Numbered from the stretch's first letter, positions 26,000-41,310 are shown. The stretch is DNA of 64,000 bases from Membranipora membranacea (GCA_914767715.1 OU612071.1:11021493-11085492); one strand, 5' to 3'. Numbers and translations: made by a program. The notes: generated from the sequence alone by a model not told the origin.

Positions 26000-28900
26000 T
26001 TGGTGAAAAAAATGCGCATTTTGAAAAAACTTTCAAATTTCAAACTGAAACACTTATTCAGACTCAGCTTTTCGCTGCGAGTCTAACCGCGCAAATATCG
26101 GGACGATCGGACAAGAATTGGCGAAGTTATAGGCAAAAACGTCGCTAAAACGGACGAAAGTGTTTATCTCACTGAGTTGAGCATCTTGGTGAAAAAAATG
26201 CGCATTTTGAAAAAACTTTCAAATTTCAAACTGAAACACTTATTCAGACTCAGCTTTTCGTTGCGAGTCTAACCGCGCAAATATCGGGACGATCGGACAA
26301 AAATTGGCGAAGTTATAGCGAAAAACGTCGCTAAAACGGACGAAAGTGTTTATCTCACTGAGTTGAGCATCTTGGTGAAAAAAATGCGCATTTTGAAAAA
26401 ACTTTCAAATTTCAAACTGAAACACTTATTCAGACTCAGCTTTTCGCTGCGAGTCTAACCGCGCAAATATCGGGACGATCGGACAAAAATTGGCGAAGTT
26501 ATAGGCAAAAACGTCGCAAAATCGCGCGAAAGTGTTTATCTCACTGAGTTGAGCATCTTGGTGAAAAAAATGCGCATTTTGAAAAAACTTTCAAATTTCA
26601 AACTGAAACACTTATTCAGACTCAGCTTTTCGCTGCGAGTCTAACCGCGCAAATATCGGGACGATCGGACAAAAATTGGCGAAGTTATAGGCAAAAACGT
26701 CCGCAAAATCGCGCGAAAGTGTTTATCTCACTGAGTTGAGCATCTTGGTGAAAAAAATGCGCATTTTGAAAAAACTTTCAAATTTCAAACTGAAACACTT
26801 ATTCAGACTCAGCTTTTCGCTGCGAGTCTAACCGCGCAAATATCGGGACGATCGGACAAGAATTGGCGAAGTTATAGGCAAAAACGTCGCTAAAACGGAC
26901 GAAAGTGTTTATCTCACTGAGTTGAGCATCTTGGTGAAAAAAATGCGCATTTTGAAAAAACTTTCAAATTTCAAACTGAAACACTTATTCAGACTCAGCT
27001 TTTCGCTGCGAGTCTAACCGCGCAAATATCGGGACGATCGGACAAAAATTGGCGAAGTTATAGGCAAAAACGTCGCAAAATCGCGCGAAAGTGTTTATCT
27101 CACTGAGTTGAGCATCTTGGTGAAAAAAATGCGCATTTTGAAAAAACTTTCAAATTTCAAACTGAAACACTTATTCAGACTCAGCTTCTCGCTGCGAGTC
27201 TAACCGCGCAAATATCGGGACGATCGGACAAGAATTGGCGAAGTTATAGGCAAAAACGTCGCAAAATCGCGCGAAAGTGTTTATCTCACTGAGTTGAGCA
27301 TCTTGGTGAAAAAAATGCGCATTTTGAAAAAACTTTCAAATTTCAAACTGAAACACTTATTCAGACTCAGCTTTTCGCTGCGAGTCTAACCGCGCAAATA
27401 TCGGGACGATCGGACAAGAATTGGCGAAGTTATAGGCAAAAACGTCGCTAAAACGGACGAAAGTGTTTATCTCACTGAGTTGAGCATCTTGGTGAAAAAA
27501 ATGCGCATTTTGAAAAAACTTTCAAATTTTCAAACTGAAACACTTATTCAGACTCAGCTTTTCGCTACGAGTCTAACCGCGCAAATATCGGGACGATCGG
27601 ACAAGAATTGGCGAAGTTATAGCGAAAAACGTCGCTAAAACGGACGAAAGTGTTTATCTCACTGAGTTGAGCATCTTGGTGAAAAAAATGCGCATTTTGA
27701 AAAAACTTTCAAATTTCAAACTGAAACACTTATTCAGACTCAGCTTTTCGTTGCGAGTCTAACCGCGCAAATATCGGGACGATCGGACAAAAATTGGCGA
27801 AGTTATAGCGAAAAACGTCGCTAAAACGGACGAAAGTGTTTATCTCACTGAGTTGAGCATCTTGGTGAAAAAAATGCGCATTTTGAAAAAACTTTCAAAT
27901 TTCAAACTGAAACACTTATTCAGACTCAGCTTTTCGCTGCGAGTCTAACCGCGCAAATATCGGGACGATCGGACAAAAATTGGCGAAGTTATAGGCAAAA
28001 AACGTCGCAAAATCGCGCGAAAGTGTTTTATCTCACTGAGTTGAGCATCTTGGTGAAAAAAATGCGCATTTTGAAAAACTTTCAAATTTCAAACTGAAAC
28101 ACTTATTCAGACTCAGCTTTTCGCTGCGAGTCTAACCGCGCAAATATCGGGACGATCGGACAAAAAATTGGCGAAGTTATAGGCAAAAACGTCGCAAAAT
28201 CGCGCGAAAGTGTTTATCTCACTGAGTTGAGCATCTTGGTGAAAAAAAATGCGCATTTTGAAAAACTTTCAAATTTCAAACTGAAACACTTATTCAGACT
28301 CAGCTTTTCGCTGCGAGTCTAACCGCGCAAATATCGGGACGATCGGACAAGAATTGGCGAAGTTATAGGCAAAAACGTCGCTAAAACGGACGAAAGTGTT
28401 TATCTCACTGAGTTGAGCATCTTGGTGAAAAAAATGCGCATTTTGAAAAAACTTTCAAATTTCAAACTGAAACCCTTATTCAGACTCAGCTTTTCGCTGC
28501 GAGTCTAACCGCGCAAATATCGGGACGATCGGACAAAAATTGGCGAAGTTATAGGCAAAAACGTCGCAAAATCGCGCGAAAGTGTTTATCTCACTGAGTT
28601 GAGCATCTTGTGAAAAAAATGCGCATTTTGAAAAAACTTTCAAATTTCAAACTGAAACACTTATTCAGACTCAGCTTTTCGCTGCGAGTCTAACCGCGCA
28701 AATATCGGGACGATCGGACAAAAATTGGCGAAGTTATAGGCAAAAACGTCGCAAAATCGCGCGAAAGTGTCTCACTGAGTTGAGCATCTTGGTGAAAAAA
28801 ATGCGCATTTTGAAAAAACTTTCAAATTTCAAACTGAAACACTTATTCAGACTCAGCTTTTCGCTGCGAGTCTAACCGCGCAAATATCGGGACGATCGGA

Positions 28901-31900
28901 CAAAAATTGGCGAAGTTATAGGCAAAAACGTCGCAAAATCGCGCGAAAGTGTTTATCTCACTGAGTTGAGCATCTTGGTGAAAAAAATGCGCATTTTGAA
29001 AAAACTTTCAAATTTCAAACTGAAACACTTATTCAGACTCAGCTTTTCGCTGCGAGTCTAACCGCGCAAATATCGGGACGATCGGACAAAAATTGGCGAA
29101 GTTATAGGCAAAAACGTCGCAAAATCGCGCGAAAGTGTTTATCTCACTGAGTTGAGCATCTTGGTGAAAAAAATGCGCATTTTGAAAAAACTTTCAAATT
29201 TCAAACTGAAACACTTATTCAGACTCAGCTTTTCGCTGCGAGTCTAACCGCGCAAATATCGGGACGATCGGACAAGAATTGGCGAAGTTATAGGCAAAAA
29301 ACGTCGCTAAAACGGACGAAAGTGTTTATCTCACTGAGTTGAGCATCTTGGTGAAAAAAATGCGCATTTTGAAAAAACTTTCAAATTTCAAACTGAAACA
29401 CTTATTCAGACTCAGCTTTTCGTTGCGAGTCTAACCGCGCAAATATCGGGGACGATCGGACAAAAATTGGCGAAGTTATAGCGAAAAACGTCGCTAAAAC
29501 GGACGAAAGTGTTTATCTCACTGAGTTGAGCATCTTGGTGAAAAAAATGCGCATTTTGAAAAAACTTTCAAATTTCAAACTGAAACACTTATTCAGACTC
29601 AGCTTTTCGCTGCGAGTCTAACCGCGCAAATATCGGGACGATCGGACAAAAATTGGCGAAGTTATAGGCAAAAACGTCGCAAAATCGCGCGAAAGTGTTT
29701 ATCTCACTGAGTTGAGCATCTTGGTGAAAAAAATGCGCATTTTGAAAAAACTTTCAAATTTCAAACTGAAACACTTATTCAGACTCAGCTTTTCGCTGCG
29801 AGTCTAACCGCGCAAATATCGGGACGATCGGACAAAAATTGGCGAAGTTATAGGCAAAAACGTCGCAAAATCGCGCGAAAGTGTTTATCTCACTGAGTTG
29901 AGCATCTTGGTGAAAAAAATGCGCATTTTGAAAAAACTTTCAAATTTCAAACTGAAACACTTATTCAGACTCAGCTTTTCGCTGCGAGTCTAACCGCGCA
30001 AATATCGGGACGATCGGACAAGAATTGGCGAAGTTATAGGCAAAAACGTCGCTAAAACGGACGAAAGTGTTTATCTCACTGAGTTGAGCATCTTGGTGAA
30101 AAAAATGCGCATTTTGAAAAAACTTTCAAATTTCAAACTGAAACACTTATTCAGACTCAGCTTTTCGCTGCGAGTCTAACCGCGCAAATATCGGGACGAT
30201 CGGACAAAAATTGGCGAAGTTATAGGCAAAAACGTCGCAAAATCGCGCGAAAGTGTTTATCTCACTGAGTTGAGCATCTTGGTGAAAAAAATGCGCATTT
30301 TGAAAAAACTTTCAAATTTCAAACTGAAACACTTATTCAGACTCAGCTTCTCGCTGCGAGTCTAACCGCGCAAATATCGGGACGATCGGACAAGAATTGG
30401 CGAAGTTATAGGCAAAAACGTCGCAAAATCGCGCGAAAGTGTTTATCTCACTGAGTTGAGCATCTTGGTGAAAAAAATGCGCATTTTGAAAAAACTTTCA
30501 AATTTCAAACTGAAACACTTATTCAGACTCAGCTTTTCGCTGCGAGTCTAACCGCGCAAATATCGGGACGATCGGACAAGAATTGGCGAAGTTATAGGCA
30601 AAAACGTCGCTAAAACGGACGAAAGTGTTTATCTCACTGAGTTGAGCATCTTGGTGAAAAAAATGCGCATTTTGAAAAAACTTTCAAATTTAAAACTGAA
30701 ACACTTATTCAGACTCAGCTTTTCGCTACGAGTCTAACCGCGCAAATATCGGGACGATCGGACAAGAATTGGCGAAGTTATAGCGAAAAACGTCGCTAAA
30801 ACGGACGAAAGTGTTTATCTCACTGAGTTGAGCATCTTGGTGAAAAAAATGCGCATTTTGAAAAAACTTTCAAATTTCAAACTGAAACACTTATTCAGAC
30901 TCAGCTTTTCGTTGCGAGTCTAACCGCGCAAATATCGGGACGATCGGACAAAAATTGGCGAAGTTATAGCGAAAAACGTCGCTAAAACGGACGAAAGTGT
31001 TTATCTCACTGAGTTGAGCATCTTGGTGAAAAAAATGCGCATTTTGAAAAAACTTTCAAATTTCAAACTGAAACACTTATTCAGACTCAGCTTTTCGCTG
31101 CGAGTCTAACCGCGCAAATATCGGGACGATCGGACAAAAATTGGCGAAGTTATAGGCAAAAACGTCGCAAAATCGCGCGAAAGTGTTTATCTCACTGAGT
31201 TGAGCATCTTGGTGAAAAAAATGCGCATTTTGAAAAAACTTTCAAATTTCAAACTGAAACACTTATTCAGACTCAGCTTTTCGCTGCGAGTCTAACCGCG
31301 CAAATATCGGGACGATCGGACAAAAATTGGCGAAGTTATAGGCAAAAACGTCGCAAAATCGCGCGAAAGTGTTTATCTCACTGAGTTGAGCATCTTGGTG
31401 AAAAAAATGCGCATTTTGAAAAAACTTTCAAATTTCAAACTGAAACACTTATTCAGACTCAGCTTTTCGCTGCGAGTCTAACCGCGCAAATATCGGGACG
31501 ATCGGACAAGAATTGGCGAAGTTATAGGCAAAAACGTCGCTAAAACGGACGAAAGTGTTTATCTCACTGAGTTGAGCATCTTGGTGAAAAAATGCGCATT
31601 TTGAAAAAACTTTCAAATTTCAAACAGAAACCCTTATTCAGACTCAGCTTTTCGCTGCGAGTCTAACCGCGCAAATATCGGGACGATCGGACAAAAATTG
31701 GCGAAGTTTATAGGCAAAAACGTCGCAAAATCGCGCGAAAGTGTTTATCTCACTGAGTTGAGCATCTTGGTGAAAAAAATGCGCATTTTGAAAAAACTTT
31801 CAAATTTCAAACTGAAACACTTATTCAGACTCAGCTTTTCGCTGCGAGTCTAACCGCGCAAATATCGGGACGATCGGACAAAAATTGGCGAAGTTATAGG

Positions 31901-32150
31901 CAAAAACGTCGCAAAATCGCGCGAAAGTGTCTCACTGAGTTGAGCATCTTGGTGAAAAAAATGCGCATTTTGAAAAAACTTTCAAATTTCAAACTGAAAC
32001 ACTTATTCAGACTCAGCTTTTCGCTGCGAGTCTAACCGCGCAAATATCGGGACGATCGGACAAAAATTGGCGAAGTTATAGGCAAAAACGTCGCAAAATC
32101 GCGCGAAAGTGTTTATCTCACTGAGTTTGAGCATCTTGGTGAAAAAAATG
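26000..32150 (+). repeat. 17-monomer (about 3.16 kb) duplicated block inside the satellite
   Basis: Rare variants recur at a fixed distance: CTTCTCGCTG at 27185 and 30347 (3162 bp, exactly 17 units), TCGTTGCGAG near 26259/29421 and 27751/30911, ACCCTTATTC near 28473/31631 (3158), and a 4-bp loss at GTGTCTCACTG near 28771/31931 (3160). The two blocks therefore arose by tandem duplication of a 17-monomer segment. The outer limits are approximate. Confidence 0.85.
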
Positions 32151-35059
32151 CGCATTTTGAAAAAACTTTCAAATTTCAAACTGAAACACTTATTCAGACT
32201 CAGCTTTTCGCTGCGAGTCTAACCGCGCAAATATCGGGACGATCGGACAAAAATTGGCGAAGTTATAGGCAAAAACGTCGCAAAATCGCGGCGAAAGTGT
32301 TTATCTCACTGAGTTGAGCATCTTGGTGAAAAAAATGCGCATTTTGAAAAAACTTTCAAATTTCAAACTGAAACACTTATTCAGACTCAGCTTTTCGCTG
32401 CGAGTCTAACCGCGCAAATATCGGGACGATCGGACAAAAATTGGCGAAGTTATAGGCAAAAACGTCGCAAAATCGCGCGAAAGTGTTTATCTCACTGAGT
32501 TGAGCATCTTGGTGAAAAAAATGCGCATTTTGAAAAAACTTTCAAATTTCAAACTGAAACACTTATTCAGACTCAGCTTTTCGCTGCGAGTCTAACCGCG
32601 CAAATATCGGGACGATCGGACAAAAATTGGCGAAGTTATAGGCAAAAACGTCGCAAAATCGCGCGAAAGTGTTTATCTCACTGAGTTGAGCATCTTGGTG
32701 AAAAAAATGCGCATTTTGAAAAAACTTTCAAATTTCAAACTGAAACACTTATTCAGACTCAGCTTTTCGCTGCGAGTCTAACCGCGCAAATATCGGTACG
32801 ATCGGACAAGAATTGGCGAAGTTATAGGCAAAAACGTCGCTAAAACGGACGAAAGTGTTTATCTCACTGAGTTGAGCATCTTGGTGAAAAAAATGCGCAT
32901 TTTGAAAAAACTTTCAAATTTCAAACTGAAACACTTATTCAGACTCAGCTTTTCGTTGCGAGTCTAACCGCGCAAATATCGGGACGATCGGACAAAAATT
33001 GGCGAAGTTATAGCGAAAAACGTCGCTAAAACGGACGAAAGTGTTTATCTCACTGAGTTGAGCATCTTGGTGAAAAAAATGCGCATTTTGAAAAAACTTT
33101 CAAATTTCAAACTGAAACACTTATTCAGACTCAGCTTTTCGTTGCGAGTCTAACCGCGCAAATATCGGGACGATCGGACAAAAATTGGCGAAGTTATAGC
33201 GAAAAACGTCGCTAAAACGGACGAAAGTGTTTATCTCACTGAGTTGAGCATCTTGGTGAAAAAAATGCGCATTTTGAAAAAACTTTCAAATTTCAAACTG
33301 AAACACTTATTCAGACTCAGCTTTTCGCTGCGAGTCTAACCGCGCAAATATCGGGACGATCGGACAAAAATTGGCGAAGTTATAGGCAAAAACGTCGCAA
33401 AATCGCGCGAAAGTGTTTATCTCACTGAGTTGAGCATCTTGGTGAAAAAAATGCGCATTTTGAAAAAACTTTCAAATTTCAAACTGAAACACTTATTCAG
33501 ACTCAGCTTTTCGCTGCGAGTCTAACCGCGCAAATATCGGGACGATCGGACAAGAATTGGCGAAGTTATAAGCAAAAACGTCGCAAAATCGCGCGAAAGT
33601 GTTTATCTCACTGAGTTGAGCATCTTGGTGAAAAAAATGCGCATTTTGAAAAAACTTTCAAATTTCAAACTGAAACACTTATTCAGACTCAGCTTTTCGC
33701 TGCGAGTCTAACCGCGCAAATATCGGGACGATCGGACAAGAATTGGCGAAGTTATAGGCAAAAACGTCGCAAAATCGCGCGAAAGTGTTTATCTCACTGA
33801 GTTGAGCATCTTGGTGAAAAAAATGCGCATTTTGAAAAAACTTTCAAATTTCAAACTGAAACACTTATTCAGACTCAGCTTTTCGCTGCGAGTCTAACCG
33901 CGCAAATATCGGGACGATCGGACAAAAATTGGCGAAGTTATAGCGAAAAAACGTCGCTAAAACGGACGAAAGTGTTTATCTCACTGAGTTGAGCATCTTG
34001 GTGAAAAAAATGCGCATTTTGAAAAAACTTTCAAATTTCAAACTGAAACACTTATTCAGACTCAGCTTTTCGCTGCGAGTCTAACCACGCAAATATCGGG
34101 ACGATCGGACAAAAATTGGCGAAGTTATAGGCAAAAACGTCGCAAAATCGCGCGAAAGTGTTTATCTCACTGAGTTGAGCATCTTGGTGAAAAAAATGCG
34201 CATTTTGAAAAAACTTTCAAATTTCAAACTGAAACACTTATTCAGACTCAGCTTTTCGCTGCGAGTCTAACCGCGCAAATATCGGGACGATCGGACAAAA
34301 ATTGGCGAAGTTATAGGCAAAAACGTCGCAAAATCGCGCGAAAGTGTTTATCTCACTGAGTTGAGCATCTTGGTGAAAAAAATGCGCATTTTGAAAAAAC
34401 TTTCAAATTTCAAACTGAAACACTTATTCAGACTCAGCTTTTCGCTGCGAGTCTAACCGCGCAAATATCGGGACGATCGGACAAGAATTGGCGAAGTTAT
34501 AGGCAAAAACGTCGCTAAAACGGTCGAAAGTGTTTATCTCACTGAGTTGAGCATCTTGGTGAAAAAAATGCGCATTTTGAAAAAACTTTCAAATTTCAAA
34601 CTGAAACACTTATTCAGACTCAGCTTTTCGCTGCGAGTCTAACCGCGCAAATATCGGGACGATCGGACAAAAATTGGCGAAGTTATAGGCAAAAAACGTC
34701 GCAAAATCGCGCGAAAGTGTTTATCTCACTGAGTTGAGCATCTTGGTGAAAAAAATGCGCATTTTGAAAAAACTTTCAAATTTCAAACTGAAACACTTAT
34801 TCAGACTCAGCTTTTCGCTGCGAGTCTAACCGCGCAAATATCGGGACGATCGGACAAAAATTGGCGAAGTTATAGGCAAAAACGTCGCAAAATCGCGCGA
34901 AAGTGTTTATCTCACTGAGTTGAGCATCTTGGTGAAAAAAATGCGCATTTTGAAAAAACTTTCAACTTTCAAACTGAAACACTTATTCAGACTCAGCTTT
35001 TCGCTGCGAGTCTAACCGCGCAAATATCGGGACGATCGGACAAGAATTGGCGAAGTTAT

Positions 35060-38000
35060 AGGCAAAAACGTCGCTAAATCGGACGAAAGTGTTTATCTCA
35101 CTGAGTTGAGCATCTTGGTGAAAAAAATGCGCATTTTGAAAAAACTTTCAAATTTCAAACTGAAACGCTTATTCAGACTCAGCTTTTCGCTGCGAGTCTA
35201 ACCGCGCAAATATCGGGACGATCGGACAAGAATTGGCGAAGTTATAGGCAAAAACGTCGCTAAATCGGACGAAAGTGTTTATCTCACTGAGTTGAGCATC
35301 TTGGTGAAAAAAATGCGCATTTTGAAAAAACTTTCAAATTTCAAACTGAAACACTTATTCAGACTCAGCTTTTCGCTACGAGTCTAACCGCGCAAATATC
35401 GGGACGATCGGACAAGAATTGGCGAAGTTATAGCGAAAAACGTCGCTAAAACGGACGAAAGTGTTTATCTCACTGAGTTGAGCATCTTGGTGAAAAAAAT
35501 GCGCATTTTGAAAAAACTTTCAAATTTCAAACTGAAACACTTATTCAGACTCAGCTTTTCGTTGCGAGTCTAACCGCGCAAATATCGGGACGATCGGACA
35601 AAAATTGACGAAGTTATAGCGAAAAACGTCGCTAAAACGGACGAAAGTGTTTATCTCACTGAGTTGAGCATCTTGGTGAAAAAAATGCGCATTTTGAAAA
35701 AACTTTCAAATTTCAAACTGAAACACTTATTCAGACTCAGCTTTTCGCTGCGAGTCTAACCGCGCAAATATCGGGACGATCGGACAAAAATTGGCGAAGT
35801 TATAGGCAAAAACGTCGCAAAATCGCGCGAAAGTGTTTATCTCACTGAGTTGAGCATCTTGGTGAAAAAAATGCGCATTTTGAAAAAACTTTCAAATTTC
35901 AAACTGAAACACTTATTCAGACTCAGCTTTTCGCTGCGAGTCTAACCGCGCAAATATCGGGACGATCGGACAAGAATTGGCGAAGTTATAGGCAAAAACG
36001 TCGCTAAAACGGACGAAAGTGTTTATCTCACTGAGTTGAGCATCTTGGTGAAAAAAATGCGCATTTTGAAAAAACTTTCAAATTTCAAACTGAAACACTT
36101 ATTCAGACTCAGCTTTTCGCTGCGAGTCTAACCGCGCAAATATCGGGACGATCGGACAAAAATTGGCGAAGTTATAGGCAAAAACGTCGCAAAATCGCGC
36201 GAAAGTGTTTATCTCACTGAGTTGAGCATCTTGGTGAAAAAAATGCGCATTTTGAAAAAACTTTCAAATTTCAAACTGAAACACTTATTCAGACTCAGCT
36301 TTTCGCTGCGAGTCTAACCGCGCAAATATCGGGACGATCGGACAAAAATTGGCGAAGTTATAGGCAAAAACGTCGCAAAATCGCGCGAAAGTGTTTGTCT
36401 CACTGAGTTGAGCATCTTGGTGAAAAAAATGCGCATTTTGAAAAAAACTTTCAAATTTCAAACTGAAACACTTATTCAGACTCAGCTTTTCGCTGCGAGT
36501 CTAACCGCGCAAATATCGGGACGATCGGACAAGAATTGGCGAAGTTATAGCGAAAAACGTCGCTAAAACGGACGAAAGTGTTTATCTCACTGAGTTGAGC
36601 ATCTTGGTGAAAAAAATGCGCATTTTGAAAAAACTTTCAAATTTCAAACTGAAACACTTATTCAGACTCAGCTTTTCGTTGCGAGTCTAACCGCGCAAAT
36701 ATCGGGACGATCGGACAAGAATTGGCGAAGTTATAGGCAAAAACGTCGCTAAATCGGACGAAAGTGTTTATCTCACTGAGTTGAGCATCTTGGTGAAAAA
36801 AATGCGCATTTTGAAAAAACTTTCAAATTTCAAACTGAAACACTTATTCAGACTCAGCTTTTCGCTGCGAGTCTAACCGCGCAAATATCGGGACGATCGG
36901 ACAAAAATTGGCGAAGTTATAGCGAAAAACGTCGCTAAAACGGACGACAGTGTTTATCTCACTGAGTTGAGCATCTTGGTGAAAAAAATGCGCATTTTAA
37001 AAAAACTTTCAAATTTCAAACTGAAACACTTATTCAGACTCAGCTTTTCGCTGCGAGTCTAACCGCGCAAATATCGGGACGATCGGACAAGAATTGGCGA
37101 AGTTATAGGCAAAAACGTCGCTAAAACGGACGAAAGTGTTTATCTCACTGAGTTGAGCATCTTGGTGAAAAAAATGCGCATTTTGAAAAAACTTTCAAAT
37201 TTCAAACTGAAACACTTATTCAGACTCAGCTTTTCGCTGCGAGTCTAACCGCGCAAATATCGGGACGATCGGACAAAAATTGGCGAAGTTATAGGCAAAA
37301 ACGTCGCAAAATCGCGCGAAAGTGTTTATCTCACTGAGTTGAGCATCTTGGTGAAAAAAATGCGCATTTTGAAAAAACTTTCAAATTTCAAACTGAAACA
37401 CTTATTCAGACTCAGCTTTTCGCTGCGAGTCTAACCGCGCAAATATCGGGACGATCGGACAAAAATTGGCGAAGTTATAGGCAAAAACGTCGCAAAATCG
37501 CGCGAAAGTGTTTATCTCACTGAGTTGAGCATCTTGGTGAAAAAAATGCGCATTTTGAAAAAACTTTCAAATTTCAAACTGAAACACTTATTCAGACTCA
37601 GCTTTTCGCTACGAGTCTAACCGCGCAAATATCGGGACGATCGGACAAGAATTGGCGAAGTTATAGCGAAAAACGTCGCTAAAACGGACGAAAGTGTTTA
37701 TCTCACTGAGTTGAGCATCTTGGTGAAAAAAATGCGCATTTTGAAAAAACTTTCAAATTTCAAACTGAAACACTTATCAGACTCAGCTTTTCGTTGCGAG
37801 TCTAACCGCGCAAATATCGGGACGATCGGACAAAAATTGGCGAAGTTATAGCGAAAAACGTCGCTAAAACGGACGAAAGTGTTTATCTCACTGAGTTGAG
37901 CATCTTGGTGAAAAAAAATGCGCATTTTGAAAAAACTTTCAAATTTCAAACTGAAACACTTATTCAGACTCAGCTTTTCGCTGCGAGTCTAACCGCGCAA

Positions 38001-41000
38001 ATATTGGGGACGATCGGACAAAAATTGGCGAAGTTATAGGCAAAAACGTCGCAAAATCGCGCGAAAGTGTTTATCTCACTGAGTTGAGCATCTTGGTGAA
38101 AAAAATGCGCATTTTGAAAAAACTTTCAAATTTCAAACTGAAACACTTATTCAGACTCAGCTTTTCGCTGCGAGTCTAACCGCGCAAATATCGGGACGAT
38201 CGGACAAGAATTGGCGAAGTTATAGGCAAAAACGTCGCTAAAACGGACGAAAGTGTTTATCTCACTGAGTTGAGCATCTTGGTGAAAAAAATGCGCATTT
38301 TGAAAAAACTTTCAAATTTCAAACTGAAACACTTATTCAGACTCAGCTTTTCGCTACGAGTCTAACCGCGCAAATATCGGGACGATCGGACAAGAATTGG
38401 CGAAGTTATAGCGAAAAACGTCGCTAAAACGGACGAAAGTGTTTATCTCACTGAGTTGAGCATCTTGGTGAAAAAAAATGCGCATTTTGAAAAAACTTTC
38501 AAATTTCAAACTGAAACACTTATTCAGACTCAGCTTTTCGCTGCGAGTCTAACCGCGCAAATATCGGGACGATCGGACAAAAATTGGCGAAGTTATAGGC
38601 AAAAACGTCGCAAAATCGCGCGAAAGTGTTTATCTCACTGAGTTGAGCATCTTGGTGAAAAAAATGCGCATTTTGAAAAAACTTTCAAATTTCAAACTGA
38701 AACACTTATTCAGACTCAGCTTTTCGCTGCGAGTCTAACCGCGCAAATATCGGGACGATCGGACAAAAATTGGCGAAGTTATAGGCAAAAACGTCGCAAA
38801 ATCGCGCGAAAGTGTTTATCTCACTGAGTTGAGCATCTTGGTGAAAAAAATGCGCATTTTGAAAAAACTTTCAAATTTCAAACTGAAACACTTATTCAGA
38901 CTCAGCTTTTCGCTGCGAGTCTAACCGCGCAAATATCGGGACGATCGGACAAGAATTGGCGAAGTTATAGGCAAAAACGTCGCTAAAACGGACGAAAGTG
39001 TTTATCTCACTGAGTTGAGCATCTTGGTGAAAAAAAATGCGCATTTTGAAAAAACTTTCAAATTTCAAACTGAAACACTTATTCAGACTCAGCTTTTCGC
39101 TGCGAGTCCTAACCGCGCAAATATCGGGGACGATCGGACAAAAATTGGCGAAGTTATAGGCAAAAACGTCGCAAAATCGCGCGAAAGTTTTTATCTCACT
39201 GAGTTGAGCATCTTGGTGAAAAAAATGCGCATTTTGAAAAAACTTTCAAATTTCAAACTGAAACACTTATTCAGACTCAGCTTTTCGCTGCGAGTCTAAC
39301 CGCGCAAATATCGGGACGATCGGACAAAAATTGGCGAAGTTATAGGCAAAAAACGTCGCAAAATCGCGCGAAAGTGTTTATCTCACTGAGTTGAGCATCT
39401 TGGTGAAAAAAATGCGCATTTTGAAAAAACTTTCAAATTTCAAACTGAAACACTTATTCAGACTCAGCTTTTCGCTGCGAGTCTAACCGCGCAAATATCG
39501 GGACGATCGGACAAGAATTGGCGAAGTTATAGGCAAAAACGTCGCTAAATCGCGCGAAAGTGTTTATCTCACTGAGTTGAGCATCTTGGTGAAAAAAATG
39601 CGCATTTTGAAAAAACTTTCAAATTTCAAACTGAAACGCTTATTCAGACTCAGCTTTTCGCTGCGAGTCTAACCGCGCAAATATCGGGACGATCGGACAA
39701 GAATTGGCGAAGTTATAGGCAAAAACGTCGCTAAATCGGACGAAAGTGTTTATCTCACTGAGTTGAGCATCTTGGTGAAAAAAATGCGCATTTTGAAAAA
39801 ACTTTCAAATTTCAAACTGAAACACTTATTCAGACTCAGCTTTTCGCTACGAGTCTAACCGCGCGCAAATATCGGGACGATCGGACAAGAATTGGCGAAG
39901 TTATAGCGAAAAACGTCGCTAAAACGGACGAAAGTGTTTATCTCACTGAGTTGAGCATCTTGGTGAAAAAAATGCGCATTTTGAAAAAACTTTCAAATTT
40001 CAAACTGAAACACTTATTCAGACTCAGCTTTTCGTTGCGAGTCTAACCGCGCAAATATCGGGACGATCGGACAAAAATTGACGAAGTTATAGCGAAAAAC
40101 GTCGCTAAAACGGACGAAAGTGTTTATCTCACTGAGTTGAGCATCTTGGTGAAAAAATGCGCATTTTGAAAAAACTTTCAAATTTCAAACTGAAACACTT
40201 ATTCAGACTCAGCTTTTCGCTGCGAGTCTAACCGCGCAAAATATCGGGACGATCGGACAAAAATTGGCGAAGTTATAGGCAAAAACGTCGCAAAATCGCG
40301 CGAAAGTGTTTATCTCACTGAGTTGAGCATCTTGGTGAAAAAATGCGCATTTTGAAAAAACTTTCAAATTTCAAACTGAAACACTTATTCAGACTCAGCT
40401 TTTCGCTGCGAGTCTAACCGCGCAAATATCGGGACGATCGGACAAGAATTGGCGAAGTTATAGGCAAAAACGTCGCTAAAACGGACGAAAGTGTTTATCT
40501 CACTGAGTTGAGCATCTTGGTGAAAAAAAATGCGCATTTTGAAAAACTTTCAAATTTCAAAACTGAAACACTTATTCAGACTCAGCTTTTCGCTGCGAGT
40601 CTAACCGCGCAAATATCGGGACGATCGGACAAAAATTGGCGAAGTTATAGGCAAAAACGTCGCAAAATCGCGCGAAAGTGTTTATCTCACTGAGTTGAGC
40701 ATCTTGGTGAAAAAAATGCGCATTTTGAAAAAACTTTCAAATTTCAAACTGAAACACTTATTCAGACTCAGCTTTTCGCTGCGAGTCTAACCGCGCAAAT
40801 ATCGGGGACGATCGGACAAAAATTGGCGAAGTTATAGGCAAAAACGTCGCAAAATCGCGCGAAAGTGTTTGTCTCACTGAGTTGAGCATCTTGGTGAAAA
40901 AAATGCGCATTTTGAAAAAACTTTCAAATTTCAAACTGAAACACTTATTCAGACTCAGCTTTTCGCTACGAGTCTAAACCGCGCAAATATCGGGACGATC

Positions 41001-41310
41001 GGACAAGAATTGGCGAAGTTATAGCGAAAAACGTCGCTAAAACGGACGAAAGTGTTTATCTCACTGAGTTGAGCATCTTGGTGAAAAAATGCGCATTTTG
41101 AAAAAACTTCAAATTTCAAACTGAAACACTTATTCAGACTCAGCTTTTCGTTGCGAGTCTAACCGCGCAAATATCGGGACGATCGGACAAGAATTGGCGA
41201 AGTTATAGGCAAAAACGTCGCTAAATCGGACGAAAGTGTTTATCTCACTGAGTTGAGCATCTTGGTGAAAAAAAATGCGCATTTTGAAAAAACTTTCAAA
41301 TTTCAACTGA
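35060..41310 (+). repeat. 24-monomer (about 4.47 kb) duplicated markers inside the satellite
   Basis: Rare variants again repeat at one spacing: AACGCTTATTC at 35166 and 39637 (4471), ATTGACGAAG at 35607 and 40080 (4473), GTTTGTCTCAC at 36397 and 40871 (4474), GCTAAATCGGAC near 36747 and 41219 (4472), and TCGTTGCGAG near 36677 and 41151 (4474). This spacing is 24 units plus a few inserted bases, so a second segmental duplication with a different period lies to the right of the 17-mer block. Confidence 0.85.
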
